Below are positions 27,667-36,769 of a DNA stretch of 64,000 nt, one piece after another; position 1 is the stretch's first letter; each line of letters opens with the position of its first letter. The notes under the pieces are model-generated. The model had not been told where the DNA came from, did no database searches, and worked only from the letters and a program-made list of their open reading frames with translations. The position numbers were made by a program, and so were the translations under genes. Source of the stretch: Bacteroidetes bacterium OLB9 (GTDB lineage: Bacteria > Bacteroidota > Bacteroidia > Chitinophagales > Saprospiraceae); NCBI GenBank assembly GCA_001567255.1, contig LNBW01000006.1:1-64000 (forward strand). Reading direction: 5' to 3'.

Positions 27667-28113
27667 TTACCTTCTCAATTTTTCAAAAAAGGAAGTTATC
27701 AATCGGGCGCACTCATCGTGACGGATACCATATTCAAGCTTTGTAGATGGGTGGAGTAGTTCTTTGCCATACCGCATAAAGCCTCGTTTTTCATCACTTG
27801 CACCATACACAACTCTAGCTATTTGTGACCAGTAAAGTGCCCCAGCACACATGACGCAAGGTTCCAGTGTTACATATAGCGTACAGTGATCAAGATATTT
27901 ACTACCTAGATATGAAGCTGCGGTCGTGATGGCCATTATCTCTGCATGGGCAGTTATGTCATTCAGCAGTTGTGTCTGATTATATGCTTTAGCAATGATT
28001 TGCTGATTACAGACAATGATTGCACCTACTGGAATCTCTCCGTTTTCAGCTGCTTTTTGAGCCTCTTTTACAGCTAGCTGCATGAAATAATCGTCAGTAT
28101 AAACGCTAAGCAT
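27667..28113 (-). CDS. tadA: tRNA(adenine-34) deaminase-type nucleoside deaminase
   Basis: 148 residues, the cytidine-deaminase fold. The zinc and catalytic residues are intact: HAE at 56-58 and PCVMC with Cys86 and Cys89. The context ITAHAEIMAI and YWSQIARVVYGASDEKRG resembles TadA, which converts A34 to inosine in tRNA-Arg(ACG). Guanine deaminases of this superfamily are close, so the substrate is not certain. The gene converges with the oxidase assembly genes (23 bases between stops) and diverges from guaB. Confidence 0.82.
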   Translation of the reverse strand: MLSVYTDDYFMQLAVKEAQKAAENGEIPVGAIIVCNQQIIAKAYNQTQLLNDITAHAEIMAITTAASYLGSKYLDHCTLYVTLEPCVMCAGALYWSQIARVVYGASDEKRGFMRYGKELLHPSTKLEYGIRHDECARLITSFFEKLRR

Positions 28114-28151
28114 ATGATGTGTTTAAGTTTTATTATATGGTTAGGTGCTCG

Positions 28152-28159
28152 CAAAATTA
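28152..28159 (-). promoter_or_regulatory. -7 box (TAATTTTG) for tadA
   Basis: On the minus strand TAATTTTG is a perfect TAnnTTTG box, 38 bases before the tadA ATG. I see no TTG at the usual spacing, so it is a half-supported promoter. Confidence 0.35.
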
Positions 28160-28228
28160 CCAAAATTTTGATTTCGTAATAGAAATGTGTAAGAATTGAA
28201 GCAATTTTCAAATAAAATGGTATCTTCT

Positions 28229-28259
28229 TTTGTGAGGATATTTAAAGTTCGTAATTTTG
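28229..28259 (+). promoter_or_regulatory. Promoter of guaB
   Basis: TTTG (28229-28232), a 19-base spacer and TAATTTTG (28252-28259) form a full-consensus Bacteroidota promoter. Its position is unusual: the -7 box ends 3 bases before the guaB ATG at 28263, so the transcript would have almost no leader. Confidence 0.55.
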
Positions 28260-28262
28260 CAG

Positions 28263-29744
28263 ATGGAACTGAATAATAATAACTCCCCGTTTATTGAAGA
28301 GGCTTTGACCTTTGACGATGTCCTTCTGATTCCGGCCTATTCTGAAGTGTTGCCCAGAGAAGTTGATATCACCAGTAAATTGACCACAGATTTAGTGCTA
28401 AACACCCCAATAGTATCAGCTGCTATGGATACAGTGACTGAATATAAGCTCGCCATTGCTGTAGCTCGAGAAGGTGGTATTGGTATTATTCACAAGAATA
28501 TGTCTATAGATGCACAAGCTAGTCAAGTACGTGCGGTAAAGAGATCGGAAAGTGGAATGATACTTGATCCAGTGACGTTGCCTTTGCATGCAGAGGTGAA
28601 AGATGCCTTGCATCTCATGCGAGAAAATAAGATAGGAGGTATTCCGATTGTGGATAACCAAGGAAAGCTTGCGGGCATTCTTACTAATCGTGATCTTAGA
28701 TTTGAAGTAGAGTTAGACAGAAAGGTTACTGATATCATGACGACAGATCGTCTGATTACGGCTCCTAAAGGAACAACCCTGGCTCAAGCCAAGGAAATCT
28801 TGCAGCGACATAAAATTGAGAAACTACCGGTTGTAGATGAGCACAATGTGCTGGTGGGATTGATTACCTATAAAGATATCATGAAGTTGGAGAATTATCC
28901 GAATTCAGCAAAAGATAATCACGGACGACTATATGTCGGAGCGGCTGTAGGTGTGAGTAAAGACCTGCAAGATCGAGTCGATGCTCTTGTCAGTGTAGGT
29001 GTAGATGTTGTGTGTGTGGATACTGCACACGGACATTCAAGGGGTGTTCTAGAGGCTGTAAAATCACTAAGGACTCGATTTAAAGATTTGCAACTTGTAG
29101 GAGGAAATGTGGCTACTGCCGAAGGTGCACGCGCACTGGCAGATGCTGGAGTCAATGCGGTAAAGGTTGGGGTAGGACCGGGTAGTATTTGTACTACGCG
29201 TATAGTTGCCGGAGTAGGTGTGCCTCAGTTGTATGCGATCAGGAATGCAGCACGAGGACTGGCAGGTACCGGTATTCCGATTATCGGTGATGGTGGTATC
29301 CGATATACAGGAGATATCGCCAAAGCAATTGCTGCTGGAGCTAGCACAATTATGGCAGGGTCATTATTTGCAGGCACTGAGGAAGCTCCGGGAGAAACGA
29401 TCTTGTTTGAAGGACGTAAGTTTAAAGTGTATAGAGGTATGGGGTCTCTGGGGGCGATGGAACTGGGTAGCAAAGACAGGTACTTCCAAGATGTAGAAGA
29501 CGATGTTAAAAAACTGGTTCCGGAGGGTATTGAAGGAAGAGTTCCTTTCAAAGGATCAGTATCAGAGGTGATGATACAATATATTGGTGGTTTGAGAGCC
29601 AGTATGGGTTATTGTGGAGCTCCTAATATTACAGCGCTACAAAGTGCTAAAATGGTGAGAATATCTGGATCAGGTATTCTGGAAAGCCACCCACACAATG
29701 TTGTGATCACTAAGGAATCGCCAAATTATTCGAAAAGAGGGTAG
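28263..29744 (+). CDS. guaB: Inosine-5'-monophosphate dehydrogenase
   Basis: 493 residues from the ATG at 28263. A TTG two codons upstream falls in the promoter -7 box and is rejected. It catalyses IMP + NAD+ to XMP, the committed step to GMP. The N-terminal barrel half reads [20 protein letters not shown]. Two CBS domains occupy about 95-215 ([30 protein letters not shown]). The catalytic loop is GPGSICTTR with Cys310, followed by the IMP-binding [14 protein letters not shown] and [10 protein letters not shown]. Length is normal for the family. It is not adjacent to guaA. Confidence 0.96.
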   Translation: MELNNNNSPFIEEALTFDDVLLIPAYSEVLPREVDITSKLTTDLVLNTPIVSAAMDTVTEYKLAIAVAREGGIGIIHKNMSIDAQASQVRAVKRSESGMILDPVTLPLHAEVKDALHLMRENKIGGIPIVDNQGKLAGILTNRDLRFEVELDRKVTDIMTTDRLITAPKGTTLAQAKEILQRHKIEKLPVVDEHNVLVGLITYKDIMKLENYPNSAKDNHGRLYVGAAVGVSKDLQDRVDALVSVGVDVVCVDTAHGHSRGVLEAVKSLRTRFKDLQLVGGNVATAEGARALADAGVNAVKVGVGPGSICTTRIVAGVGVPQLYAIRNAARGLAGTGIPIIGDGGIRYTGDIAKAIAAGASTIMAGSLFAGTEEAPGETILFEGRKFKVYRGMGSLGAMELGSKDRYFQDVEDDVKKLVPEGIEGRVPFKGSVSEVMIQYIGGLRASMGYCGAPNITALQSAKMVRISGSGILESHPHNVVITKESPNYSKRG

Positions 29745-29779
29745 CGTTTAAAAATGTTATCTCACCCATTATTACAATC

Positions 29780-29835
29780 CGATATGTATATGTGCTTGAA
29801 TTACACATATTAAAAAATTATATTAAAAAAAGGTA
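29780..29835 (+). terminator. Possible weak guaB terminator
   Basis: ATATGTG and CACATAT form a 7-bp stem around 29789-29811, but what follows is A-rich rather than T-rich on this strand. A weak call. Confidence 0.25.
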
Positions 29836-29878
29836 AATATTTTGAACTAAAAAGAGAGAATTCTCGTTTTAATTATAC

Positions 29879-29908
29879 TTGCAATTATCAATTTTGGTTG
29901 TATCTTTG
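29879..29908 (+). promoter_or_regulatory. Promoter of the candidate non-coding RNA
   Basis: TTG (29879-29881), a 19-base spacer and TATCTTTG (29901-29908) match the Bacteroidota promoter consensus closely. No coding sequence starts in the following 300 bases, so the transcript is probably non-coding. Confidence 0.6.
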
Positions 29909-29913
29909 CAATG

Positions 29914-30084
29914 CCTGAGAACAGTAGAACAATGGTTATATAGGGTTTTTTAGGCTTAGTATTATGTAAATGATTTCTTGATATATCATTTTAGGTTCCA
30001 AAACCGAAAAGAAGTAGTTTTCTTATTTTGAGACCTTAGTCGAAAGAGCCCTTGTAAATAGTTACCTGGGCTCTTCGCATTTTT
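29914..30084 (+). ncRNA. Candidate structured non-coding RNA (about 170 nt)
   Basis: Bounded by a consensus promoter upstream and a strong terminator hairpin at its end, with no plausible ORF. Internal pairings can be drawn: GGTTTT near 29943 with AAAACC near 30000, enclosing AAATGAT/ATCATTT near 29968-29992; a small GAAAA/GTTTTC hairpin near 30006-30022; and the terminator stem. Size and isolation next to housekeeping genes would fit a 6S-type RNA of Bacteroidota, but I could not draw the closing stem typical of 6S. A cis-acting leader of the downstream aldehyde dehydrogenase gene is the other option. Identity is open. Confidence 0.5.
30044..30084 (+). terminator. Rho-independent terminator of the candidate RNA
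   Basis: AAGAGCCC (30044-30051) pairs with GGGCTCTT (30068-30075). Inside the loop GTAA pairs with TTAC. A T5 run lies at 30080-30084. It is 135 bases before the next start codon, so it ends a separate transcript or attenuates one. Confidence 0.75.
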
Positions 30085-30151
30085 AATGGTATTTGTTCTC
30101 CTTCTCATCTTTATACCAAAGTGTTTTTGAGTAAACTATGCGATTCATAGC

Positions 30152-30180
30152 TTGTTGTTTTAATAACGCAGGTACATTTT
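30152..30180 (+). promoter_or_regulatory. Possible promoter of the aldehyde dehydrogenase gene
   Basis: TTG (30152-30154), an 18-base spacer and TACATTTT (30173-30180, one mismatch to TAnnTTTG) lie 38 bases before the ATG at 30219. It would make the gene independent of the upstream RNA. Confidence 0.35.
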
Positions 30181-30218
30181 TATTTCAATAGTATGCACTT
30201 ATACTAATCTTATATAAG

Positions 30219-31673
30219 ATGACAGATTTCAATCCAATTATGGAACAGGCTTATGAGGCCTTTTTATCGTATCAGTTTTGTTCCGGAAGAAAGAAGAAAG
30301 CATTTTTATATGCAATAGCTGATGCGTTGAACGCGCTCGGTGAACCATTGTTAACAACAGCAGCTGAAGAAACACATCTTCCGGTATTCAGATTTGAAGG
30401 AGAGCTGGCGCGAACATGTTACCATTTCAGAGCATTTGGTGATTTGGTAGAGGAAGGCTCTTGGGTGGAAGCAGTGATTGATAAGAAAGACGAAGATCGA
30501 AAGCCCCTACCTAGGCCCGATATGAGGAAGATGTTGATACCGTTAGGCCCCATCTTGGTCTTTGGCGCCTCTAATTTTCCACTCGCATATTCTACTCCAG
30601 GAGGAGATACTGCATCGGCATTAGCCGCAGGATGTCCAGTGGTAGTCAAAGGTCATCCCGCACATCCTCGAACCTCAGCATTGGTCGCTCGTGCTATCAG
30701 AAAGGCTATAAAGGATTGTGGGCTTCATCCTCATGTGTTTCAATTAGTGGAGGACAGTTCTTTTGAGGCAGGTAAATTGCTAACACAACATCCTCGTACT
30801 GCTGGTGTGGGCTTCACAGGAAGTTTGTCAGGAGGACGAGCAATATTTGATTATGCACAACATCGCGAAGTACCAATTCCGGTTTTTTCGGAGATGGGCA
30901 GTACTAATCCTGTGATTCTATTGCCAGACGCACTGAAAATACACGCTGAAGAATATGCCAAAGCTTTTGCCGGAGCGATAACACAAGGAGTAGGACAGTT
31001 TTGTACGCGCCCGGGTATTCAGTTGGCCGTAGAGAGCCCTGATTTTGATCGATATATACACATGCTTGCTGAGGCATTAGCTAAAAAGAAAGTGTTTAAA
31101 ATGCTGCATCCTGGTATTCATGATAATTATACTGCAACACTTAGTAAAGCACTAGCTACAAAGGGTGTAGAAACTGTTTTTCATGCAGATGCACCTGGAT
31201 ATCTGGAGGCTGCCCAGACACTTGCAAAGGTGCGTGGACGTGATTTTATATCAAATCCACAATTACATCACGAGATTTTCGGTCCGTTTTCGTTGATGGT
31301 CGTTTGTAAAAATATGGATGAATTGAAAGCAATCTGGAAGAATTTGGCAGGTCAATTGACAACTACGATTATCGGAACAGAGCAAGAATTGATAGCCCAT
31401 GCTTCACTCATTGATATAGCTAGAAACATCGCGGGTAGAATTGTATTTAATTATATTCCGACGGGTGTTGAAGTTGCAAATGCGACAGTACATGGAGGCC
31501 CTTATCCTGCAGCTACTGATGCTAGATTTACGTCAGTGGGCATGGATGCCATAAAACGATGGGTAAGACCAGTGTGCTTTCAAGATTGTCCGGATGATTT
31601 ATTGCCTGATGAGCTCAAAGAAAGTAATCCATTAGGTATCATGAGAAAGGTGGATGGCGTATTTACTAGATAG
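30219..31673 (+). CDS. Aldehyde dehydrogenase, alpha-ketoglutaric semialdehyde type
   Basis: 484 residues, slightly shorter than the usual 500-525. It belongs to the NADP+-dependent 2,5-dioxovalerate (alpha-ketoglutaric semialdehyde) dehydrogenase branch, judged from PLGPILVFGASNFPLAYSTPGGDTASALAAGCPVV and related blocks. The catalytic Cys262 lies in GQFCTRPG, and the general-base Glu in PVFSEMGSTNPV near 226. These enzymes end non-phosphorylated pentose, hexuronate or hydroxyproline routes. No pathway partner is adjacent, so the physiological substrate is unknown. It converges with the next gene with no gap. Confidence 0.88.
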   Translation: MTDFNPIMEQAYEAFLSYQFCSGRKKKAFLYAIADALNALGEPLLTTAAEETHLPVFRFEGELARTCYHFRAFGDLVEEGSWVEAVIDKKDEDRKPLPRPDMRKMLIPLGPILVFGASNFPLAYSTPGGDTASALAAGCPVVVKGHPAHPRTSALVARAIRKAIKDCGLHPHVFQLVEDSSFEAGKLLTQHPRTAGVGFTGSLSGGRAIFDYAQHREVPIPVFSEMGSTNPVILLPDALKIHAEEYAKAFAGAITQGVGQFCTRPGIQLAVESPDFDRYIHMLAEALAKKKVFKMLHPGIHDNYTATLSKALATKGVETVFHADAPGYLEAAQTLAKVRGRDFISNPQLHHEIFGPFSLMVVCKNMDELKAIWKNLAGQLTTTIIGTEQELIAHASLIDIARNIAGRIVFNYIPTGVEVANATVHGGPYPAATDARFTSVGMDAIKRWVRPVCFQDCPDDLLPDELKESNPLGIMRKVDGVFTR

Positions 31674-32270
31674 TCACATTCTGATTTGATTAGTTTTTAG
31701 GGTGATTTGATGCAAAGTGGTTAATGAATTGATGAGGTGGACTTGATCGTATTCTTGAATATTGTCATGATGAATGGCGATAGCAGAGATATGTCCTATA
31801 TTGAGAAGTTTTTGCCTTTGGACACCCGGCAGTAAAGGATGCAATGGAGTGTAGAATCTGCCATTTTTTTCGAATACTAGATTATAGTAAAAAGCATCAG
31901 TAACCCATCCATGCTTCACTATGATGATTTCATCACAATCTCCTTTTTGAGAGAAGAGATGGTCTAATTCTGACCTTTCGACAAACTTGTGATGATAGTT
32001 GATATGGTCGCTATTTATTAATTTGAGAGCTTGAATATTACGTACTGCATATTCGTGGTACGTCACTTGTCTTACATTGGTATCATAAACAATGCGGCAC
32101 TTTACCAATCCATGCTGAAAAGCTTCCGGAATATCAATAAAATACTTTAAATGTATAGGTGTATCCAGGTGAAATAATTCTTTTCTGGATCGATTAGCTC
32201 TTGCCTCGTGTAGTGACAGGTTATAACACCTGCCATTTAGGATTTTTATGCTTTCAACAAGTTGAACCAT
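31674..32270 (-). CDS. Aminotransferase class IV protein (ADC lyase-like)
   Basis: 198 residues if started at the ATG at 32270 (MVQLVESIKILNGRCYNLSLHEAR); an upstream ATG at 32312 adds 14 residues that do not fit the family. The opening matches small class IV PLP enzymes annotated as 4-amino-4-deoxychorismate lyase (PabC, folate synthesis). The expected PLP lysine is probably within DTNVRQVTYHEYAVRNIQALKLI, near residues 78-103, but I could not place it with certainty. The strand differs from the preceding aldehyde dehydrogenase. No pabAB in the window. Confidence 0.65.
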   Translation of the reverse strand: MVQLVESIKILNGRCYNLSLHEARANRSRKELFHLDTPIHLKYFIDIPEAFQHGLVKCRIVYDTNVRQVTYHEYAVRNIQALKLINSDHINYHHKFVERSELDHLFSQKGDCDEIIIVKHGWVTDAFYYNLVFEKNGRFYTPLHPLLPGVQRQKLLNIGHISAIAIHHDNIQEYDQVHLINSLTTLHQITLKTNQIRM

Positions 32271-32350
32271 TGTTATTAAATGTCCGACATGAACCGGTAG
32301 TTTTGTTCTCAACAGTTGAGAAAGTATATGAATATCTTACAAATTGAACT

Positions 32351-33364
32351 TTATTTTTTTGTGACATAACGGATAATATGCGTTGTCCATTTAGTCGGGT
32401 CTGGTTCGCGGGATGGATCGGTATTATATTCTTCTATATAAGGGTATTCACTTTTTAGATGATAATCAAGCATATAACTATCTAAAGCCCGATAAGCATC
32501 ACTCAGATGATTGCGATCACCTTGTATTGTTGTACGGATGATATGGCCTTCCGGAATACTTACAGCTTCTGCACCTTGTATTGTGAAAGCAGCCAAGGTA
32601 GGTAAGCCCACGACTATTTCAACAGAGTCTTTATCTAAATCCGAATAATACAGAAGGGAAGGATTTCCGTTGATGGCTAATTGATGTTCAAGGGCTTTTT
32701 GATAGAGTCCTGCAATGTTTTGGGTGTAAAATTGACTAATGTCTTTCGGAGCGACTTGTGCCTTTTGGACAAGGTAAAATCGCTGACCTATAGGTTGCTC
32801 ACTAATCGTTAGGCCGTTATACATCTTATTTTTAAATCGATTTTGGGCAAATACTTTTAAATTGTCAAGCTGGTGATTGATGTGTTTTTTAAGTTTCCAT
32901 GAATGAATGAAATTCCATAAATTTTTGAAATAGCTTGACTGACTTGAACCATTAACCTGAACAATACAATGGGTCGTGTCTTCTGAAAGAAAAAGGTAGC
33001 TGTAAATGACTGGCGCTTTGCCTTGAGGTTCCTCAATGATTGAGATGCTGTCACCATTATTGACTACTGAAATACGCATAACACCATTGTTGTATATTCT
33101 GCTGATATAATCACAAGATGCATCTTTACCGAAAGTTTTTCCAAGGCAAGAGACCCTATATGAACTGTCTAAAGAGGACTTAGCATTCCAGTCTTCTTGA
33201 GTGGACAAATCATTGACAATATTGAAAACAAGGTGAGCGGGAGCTTCGATTTTAATTTTTGTTTGAACAGTGTATTGATTAGATTTGAAAGCAGAGAAAA
33301 TCAGTATTGCCAGAGCAATAATCCCGAGGGTAATTAAGTATTTCTTTGTTTTTGTTATTGCCAT
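32351..33364 (-). CDS. SRPBCC (polyketide cyclase-like) membrane-anchored protein
   Basis: 337 residues. An N-terminal helix (about 8-25) anchors a START/SRPBCC domain (VQTKIKIEAPAHLVFNIVNDLSTQEDWN, about 32-60) extending to about 180. The remaining part (about 185-337) resembles the GyrI-like/AraC effector-binding fold (GQRFYLVQKAQV, ending EYPYIEEYNTDPSREPDP). This combination occurs in Bacteroidota as a probable small-molecule sensor or binding protein. Ligand unknown. It lies 80 bases upstream of the aminotransferase IV gene and may be co-transcribed with it. Confidence 0.7.
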   Translation of the reverse strand: MAITKTKKYLITLGIIALAILIFSAFKSNQYTVQTKIKIEAPAHLVFNIVNDLSTQEDWNAKSSLDSSYRVSCLGKTFGKDASCDYISRIYNNGVMRISVVNNGDSISIIEEPQGKAPVIYSYLFLSEDTTHCIVQVNGSSQSSYFKNLWNFIHSWKLKKHINHQLDNLKVFAQNRFKNKMYNGLTISEQPIGQRFYLVQKAQVAPKDISQFYTQNIAGLYQKALEHQLAINGNPSLLYYSDLDKDSVEIVVGLPTLAAFTIQGAEAVSIPEGHIIRTTIQGDRNHLSDAYRALDSYMLDYHLKSEYPYIEEYNTDPSREPDPTKWTTHIIRYVTKK

Positions 33365-33904
33365 AAAACAGCCTGATACTTTGGTTTAGAGTACAAATAT
33401 ATGGTATTTTGGGTTGCTGAAGCCATTAATTTTAATAATCTAATGGATATAGAAATCAATCAAATAGATTGCAACCTTGGTAATAATATTAATACAATGT
33501 TTACGGGTTTAGAGTAGCTGTGTTCTATTTTGGTATTTATTATTGTAGATTTCAAATTTGAATTGAGAAATAGAAACTTGATGACCAATCAGGAAGCAAA
33601 AACCAAAAATAGCGATAAAATACTATAATCGTTAGCAAGCAATAAATTGATTGGGGAGGAATCGCGTACTTTTCAACTGGTTGTTAAACAGATTGTTATA
33701 TCCACTTTGGTGCGAATAAATCTAATGCAAGAAAATCATTACATCATTGTATGAGTAATTGGGTCAGCAAATGGACCTCAGAAGAAGAGTAAAAAGGACG
33801 ATTATTTCAGATACTACTTCTAAAATATACAAACTTGATTTTAAAAATTGAACCATTTATTTAAAACCAAGATCCCTTTTTTGATGAACTTCTAGATCTA
33901 GTGT
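33365..33904. other. 540-bp region without a convincing gene
   Basis: No reading frame above noise in either direction. A stretch near 33640-33800 translates to short, tryptophan-containing peptides interrupted by stops, which could be a decayed gene, but I cannot name it. A -7-like box facing the SRPBCC gene is at its left end. Confidence 0.4.
33394..33401 (-). promoter_or_regulatory. -7 box (TATATTTG) for the SRPBCC gene
   Basis: Minus-strand TATATTTG is a perfect TAnnTTTG match, 29 bases before the start codon. No matching TTG at the usual distance. Confidence 0.35.
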
Positions 33905-35437
33905 TCAACCAAGTGTGCCTAACAAGGTACGTACCAGGGTGGAAGCAACGGTTCTTCCTATCTGCCTTGATGTACTATTGTTTAACAATGTATCCAGCAG
34001 ACTTTCATCATCCTTTTTATTTATTTTTTTATTAGCCGCTTCTTGTTGTTCTTTGAGTTGCCTTTGAGTTTCTTGCCCTTCAATGCTATTGATCTTACCG
34101 GTTAGAATTTCGTAGGCGCTTTCTCTGTTAATGACCTCATCGTATTTTGCTTTGATCCGGCTGTTACCTAATATATGGGCTATTTCAAAGTCTGTGAGCA
34201 CATCCATCCTCGATTGAGGTGCACGGAGCAAGCAATGAACCAGTGGTGTCGGAACTCCTTTTTCATTCAGTGCCGTCACTAGTGCTTCTCCTGTGCCCAA
34301 TTCGGTCAAAATAACTTCAGTATTGTAATAATCTGTCAACGGATAGTTTTGAGCAGTCAATCTTATGTCTTTTCTATCCTTTGCTGTAAATGCTCTAAGC
34401 GCATGCTGGACTTTCAATCCCAGCTGACTCAGTACTGCATCCGGAATATCGGTTGGATTTTGAGTTATAAAAAAGACACCTATCCCTTTTGAACGGATTA
34501 GTTTGATGATTGTCTCAATCTGATTCAGTAATGCTTTGGTAGCACCATTGAAGATCAAATGCGCTTCGTCAATAAACAATGCCAGTTTAGGTTGGTCCAT
34601 ATCTCCTTCTTCTGGAAAAGTATTGTAAATTTCAGCAAGCAATTGCAGCATAAATGTGGAGAATAACTTGGGTTTGTCCTGAATGTCTGTGACCCGCAAG
34701 ATTGAAATAAAACCTTTGCCTTCTTCATTGTGTCTCACGAGGTCATTTACATCAAAGGAGCGCTCTCCGAAGAACTTATCAGCGCCTTGCTGCTCGAGGG
34801 CAATAATTTTACGGAAAATGGTACCTACTGTTGCACTAGAAATGGTGCCATACTCTGCCTTGATAGTATCTTTACCTTCATTGAGTACATAATTGAGTAC
34901 TTTCTTGATATCTTCAAGATCGACTAAGGGCAGATAATTATCATCGCAATATTTAAAAATCATGGACATTACGCCTGACTGGGTGTCGTTGAGATCAAGA
35001 ATCTTTGAAAATAGCACTGGTCCAAACTCTAAAACAGTAGCCCTCATCCGGAGGCCTGCATCATCTGATAATGTCAAAAATTCGACAGGGCTTCCTGAAG
35101 TACTGAATGGCAAACCGATGGCAGTATGGCGTTCCTCAATTTTAGCATTGGACTGCCCAGGCATTGCAATACCAGATAAGTCGCCTTTGATATCCATGAC
35201 TAGGCATGGCACTCCTTTTTCAGACAATAGTTCAGCTATGATCTGAAGAGTTTTTGTCTTTCCTGTTCCTGTAGCGCCTGCGATAAGCCCATGCCTATTG
35301 AACATTCTCAATGGTAATCTGATAAATGTATCCGTCATGACTTCTCCTTCAAACTTAGGCGCACCGAGGATGATCGAGTCGCCTTTAAATGTATAACCAG
35401 TTTGAACTTCGCTGATGAACTTTTGTTTTTTATCCAT
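33905..35437 (-). CDS. HerA-like ATPase, DUF853/YjgR family
   Basis: 510 residues. A HerA/FtsK-type ATPase: Walker A GATGTGKT at 54-61, Walker B LALFIDEAHLIF near 285-296, and the sensor FFITQNPTDIP near 322-332. The family (DUF853, Escherichia coli YjgR) has no established role; HerA relatives are DNA translocases. The C-terminal part (about 440-510) is charged and contains RQIGRTVASTLVRTLL, typical of the family's end. It is downstream of purA on the same strand, 60 bases apart, and probably shares its transcript. Confidence 0.88.
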   Translation of the reverse strand: MDKKQKFISEVQTGYTFKGDSIILGAPKFEGEVMTDTFIRLPLRMFNRHGLIAGATGTGKTKTLQIIAELLSEKGVPCLVMDIKGDLSGIAMPGQSNAKIEERHTAIGLPFSTSGSPVEFLTLSDDAGLRMRATVLEFGPVLFSKILDLNDTQSGVMSMIFKYCDDNYLPLVDLEDIKKVLNYVLNEGKDTIKAEYGTISSATVGTIFRKIIALEQQGADKFFGERSFDVNDLVRHNEEGKGFISILRVTDIQDKPKLFSTFMLQLLAEIYNTFPEEGDMDQPKLALFIDEAHLIFNGATKALLNQIETIIKLIRSKGIGVFFITQNPTDIPDAVLSQLGLKVQHALRAFTAKDRKDIRLTAQNYPLTDYYNTEVILTELGTGEALVTALNEKGVPTPLVHCLLRAPQSRMDVLTDFEIAHILGNSRIKAKYDEVINRESAYEILTGKINSIEGQETQRQLKEQQEAANKKINKKDDESLLDTLLNNSTSRQIGRTVASTLVRTLLGTLG

Positions 35438-35497
35438 TATTTTTGATTAAATATAACTTATATAACACCGTTTTTTAAGGAGTTTGTTTACAAAACG

Positions 35498-36769
35498 CTA
35501 TTTTTTACTAAGAAGTTTCTCGCGTTCTGGCCCAGTACTTACCATTGAAATTTGCGTTTCAAGCAATTGTTCTAGTTGTGCAATATAAGACTTTGCCTTG
35601 TCTGGCAATTGGCTGAAAGTGGTAGCTGAGCTCAGTGATGTATTCCAGCCATCAAAATGCCTATACACAGGGTCTATTTTTTTATTGACAATATCAAATG
35701 GCAATGCTTCAGATGTAATGCCATCATATAAATATGAAACAGCAGCACTTATTTGGTCAAAAGCATCAAGTACATCGAGCTTTGTGATGATAATTTGAGT
35801 GACGCCATTGATCATAATTGTGTACTTAAGTTGAGGAATATCGATCCACCCACATCTGCGTGGACGTCCTGTAGTAGCTCCAAATTCCATTCCTTCCTTT
35901 CTGAGTTTTTCGCCCATTTCGTCATTGAGCTCGGTTGGGAATGGACCTGAACCTACTCGTGTACAATACGCTTTAGCAATGCCGATTACCTCTCTGATTT
36001 TATTAGGTGCGATTCCTAGCCCGCTACATACTCCGGCACTGATAGTACTGGATGAAGTGACAAATGGATAAGTGCCAAAATCAATATCCAGCATTGAACC
36101 CTGAGCTCCTTCTGCCAATATATTTTTGCCATTAGAAAGTGCATTATTGACGTAGTATTCACTGTTGACCAATTGTAAACTACGCAAAATTTCTATACTC
36201 TCGAAGAAGGCATGCTCTTGCGCCTCTAGATCAAAATCTACCTCAGGATACAATTTAAGTAGGCCGAGGTGTTTTTCTTTAATAGCGTTATAGCGGCTCT
36301 CAAAGTCTGAAGCGAGAATGTCGCCGGCACGAAGCCCATTACGGCCGGTTTTGTCCATATATGCCGGCCCTATACCTTTGAGTGTAGAACCGATTTTTGC
36401 ACTGCCTTTAGATGCTTCTGATGCGGCATCCAGATATCGATGGGTGGGCACAATTAAGTGGGCTTTTTGAGAAACCAGGAGTCTGGATTTATACTCGAAG
36501 TTTTCTTTGTCGAGATTGTCCATTTCTCTAGCCATGGTGATGGGGTCGAGGACCACACCATTACCAATGATATTGATGATATTCTCACGAAAAATACCCG
36601 AAGGTATAGTATGTAGTACGTACTTTCTACCTCCTATTTTTAAGGTATGTCCAGCATTGGGTCCACCTTGAAATCTGCAAACAATATCATAGTTTTCTGC
36701 AAGATAATCAACTATCTTTCCTTTGCCTTCGTCGCCCCACTGGAGCCCAAGTATGACATCTACTGCCAT
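35498..36769 (-). CDS. purA: Adenylosuccinate synthetase
   Basis: 423 residues, normal length. It joins IMP and aspartate with GTP to form adenylosuccinate, the first step from IMP to AMP. The GTP/IMP loop GLQWGDEGKGKIVDYLAE is near 8-25. Other conserved blocks are RFQGGPNAGHT near 33-43, KIGSTLKGIGPAYMDKTGR, EGAQGSMLDIDFGTYPFVTSS and TTGRPRRCGWID. The ATG at 36769 is preceded by a -7-like box. With guaB also in the window, both exits from IMP are covered, though the genes are 6 kb apart on opposite strands. Confidence 0.96.
   Translation of the reverse strand: MAVDVILGLQWGDEGKGKIVDYLAENYDIVCRFQGGPNAGHTLKIGGRKYVLHTIPSGIFRENIINIIGNGVVLDPITMAREMDNLDKENFEYKSRLLVSQKAHLIVPTHRYLDAASEASKGSAKIGSTLKGIGPAYMDKTGRNGLRAGDILASDFESRYNAIKEKHLGLLKLYPEVDFDLEAQEHAFFESIEILRSLQLVNSEYYVNNALSNGKNILAEGAQGSMLDIDFGTYPFVTSSSTISAGVCSGLGIAPNKIREVIGIAKAYCTRVGSGPFPTELNDEMGEKLRKEGMEFGATTGRPRRCGWIDIPQLKYTIMINGVTQIIITKLDVLDAFDQISAAVSYLYDGITSEALPFDIVNKKIDPVYRHFDGWNTSLSSATTFSQLPDKAKSYIAQLEQLLETQISMVSTGPEREKLLSKK

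Noticed and set aside
32271..32312. Upstream ATG of the aminotransferase IV gene
   Set aside because: The added 14 residues do not resemble the family opening, which starts with MVQLVESIK.
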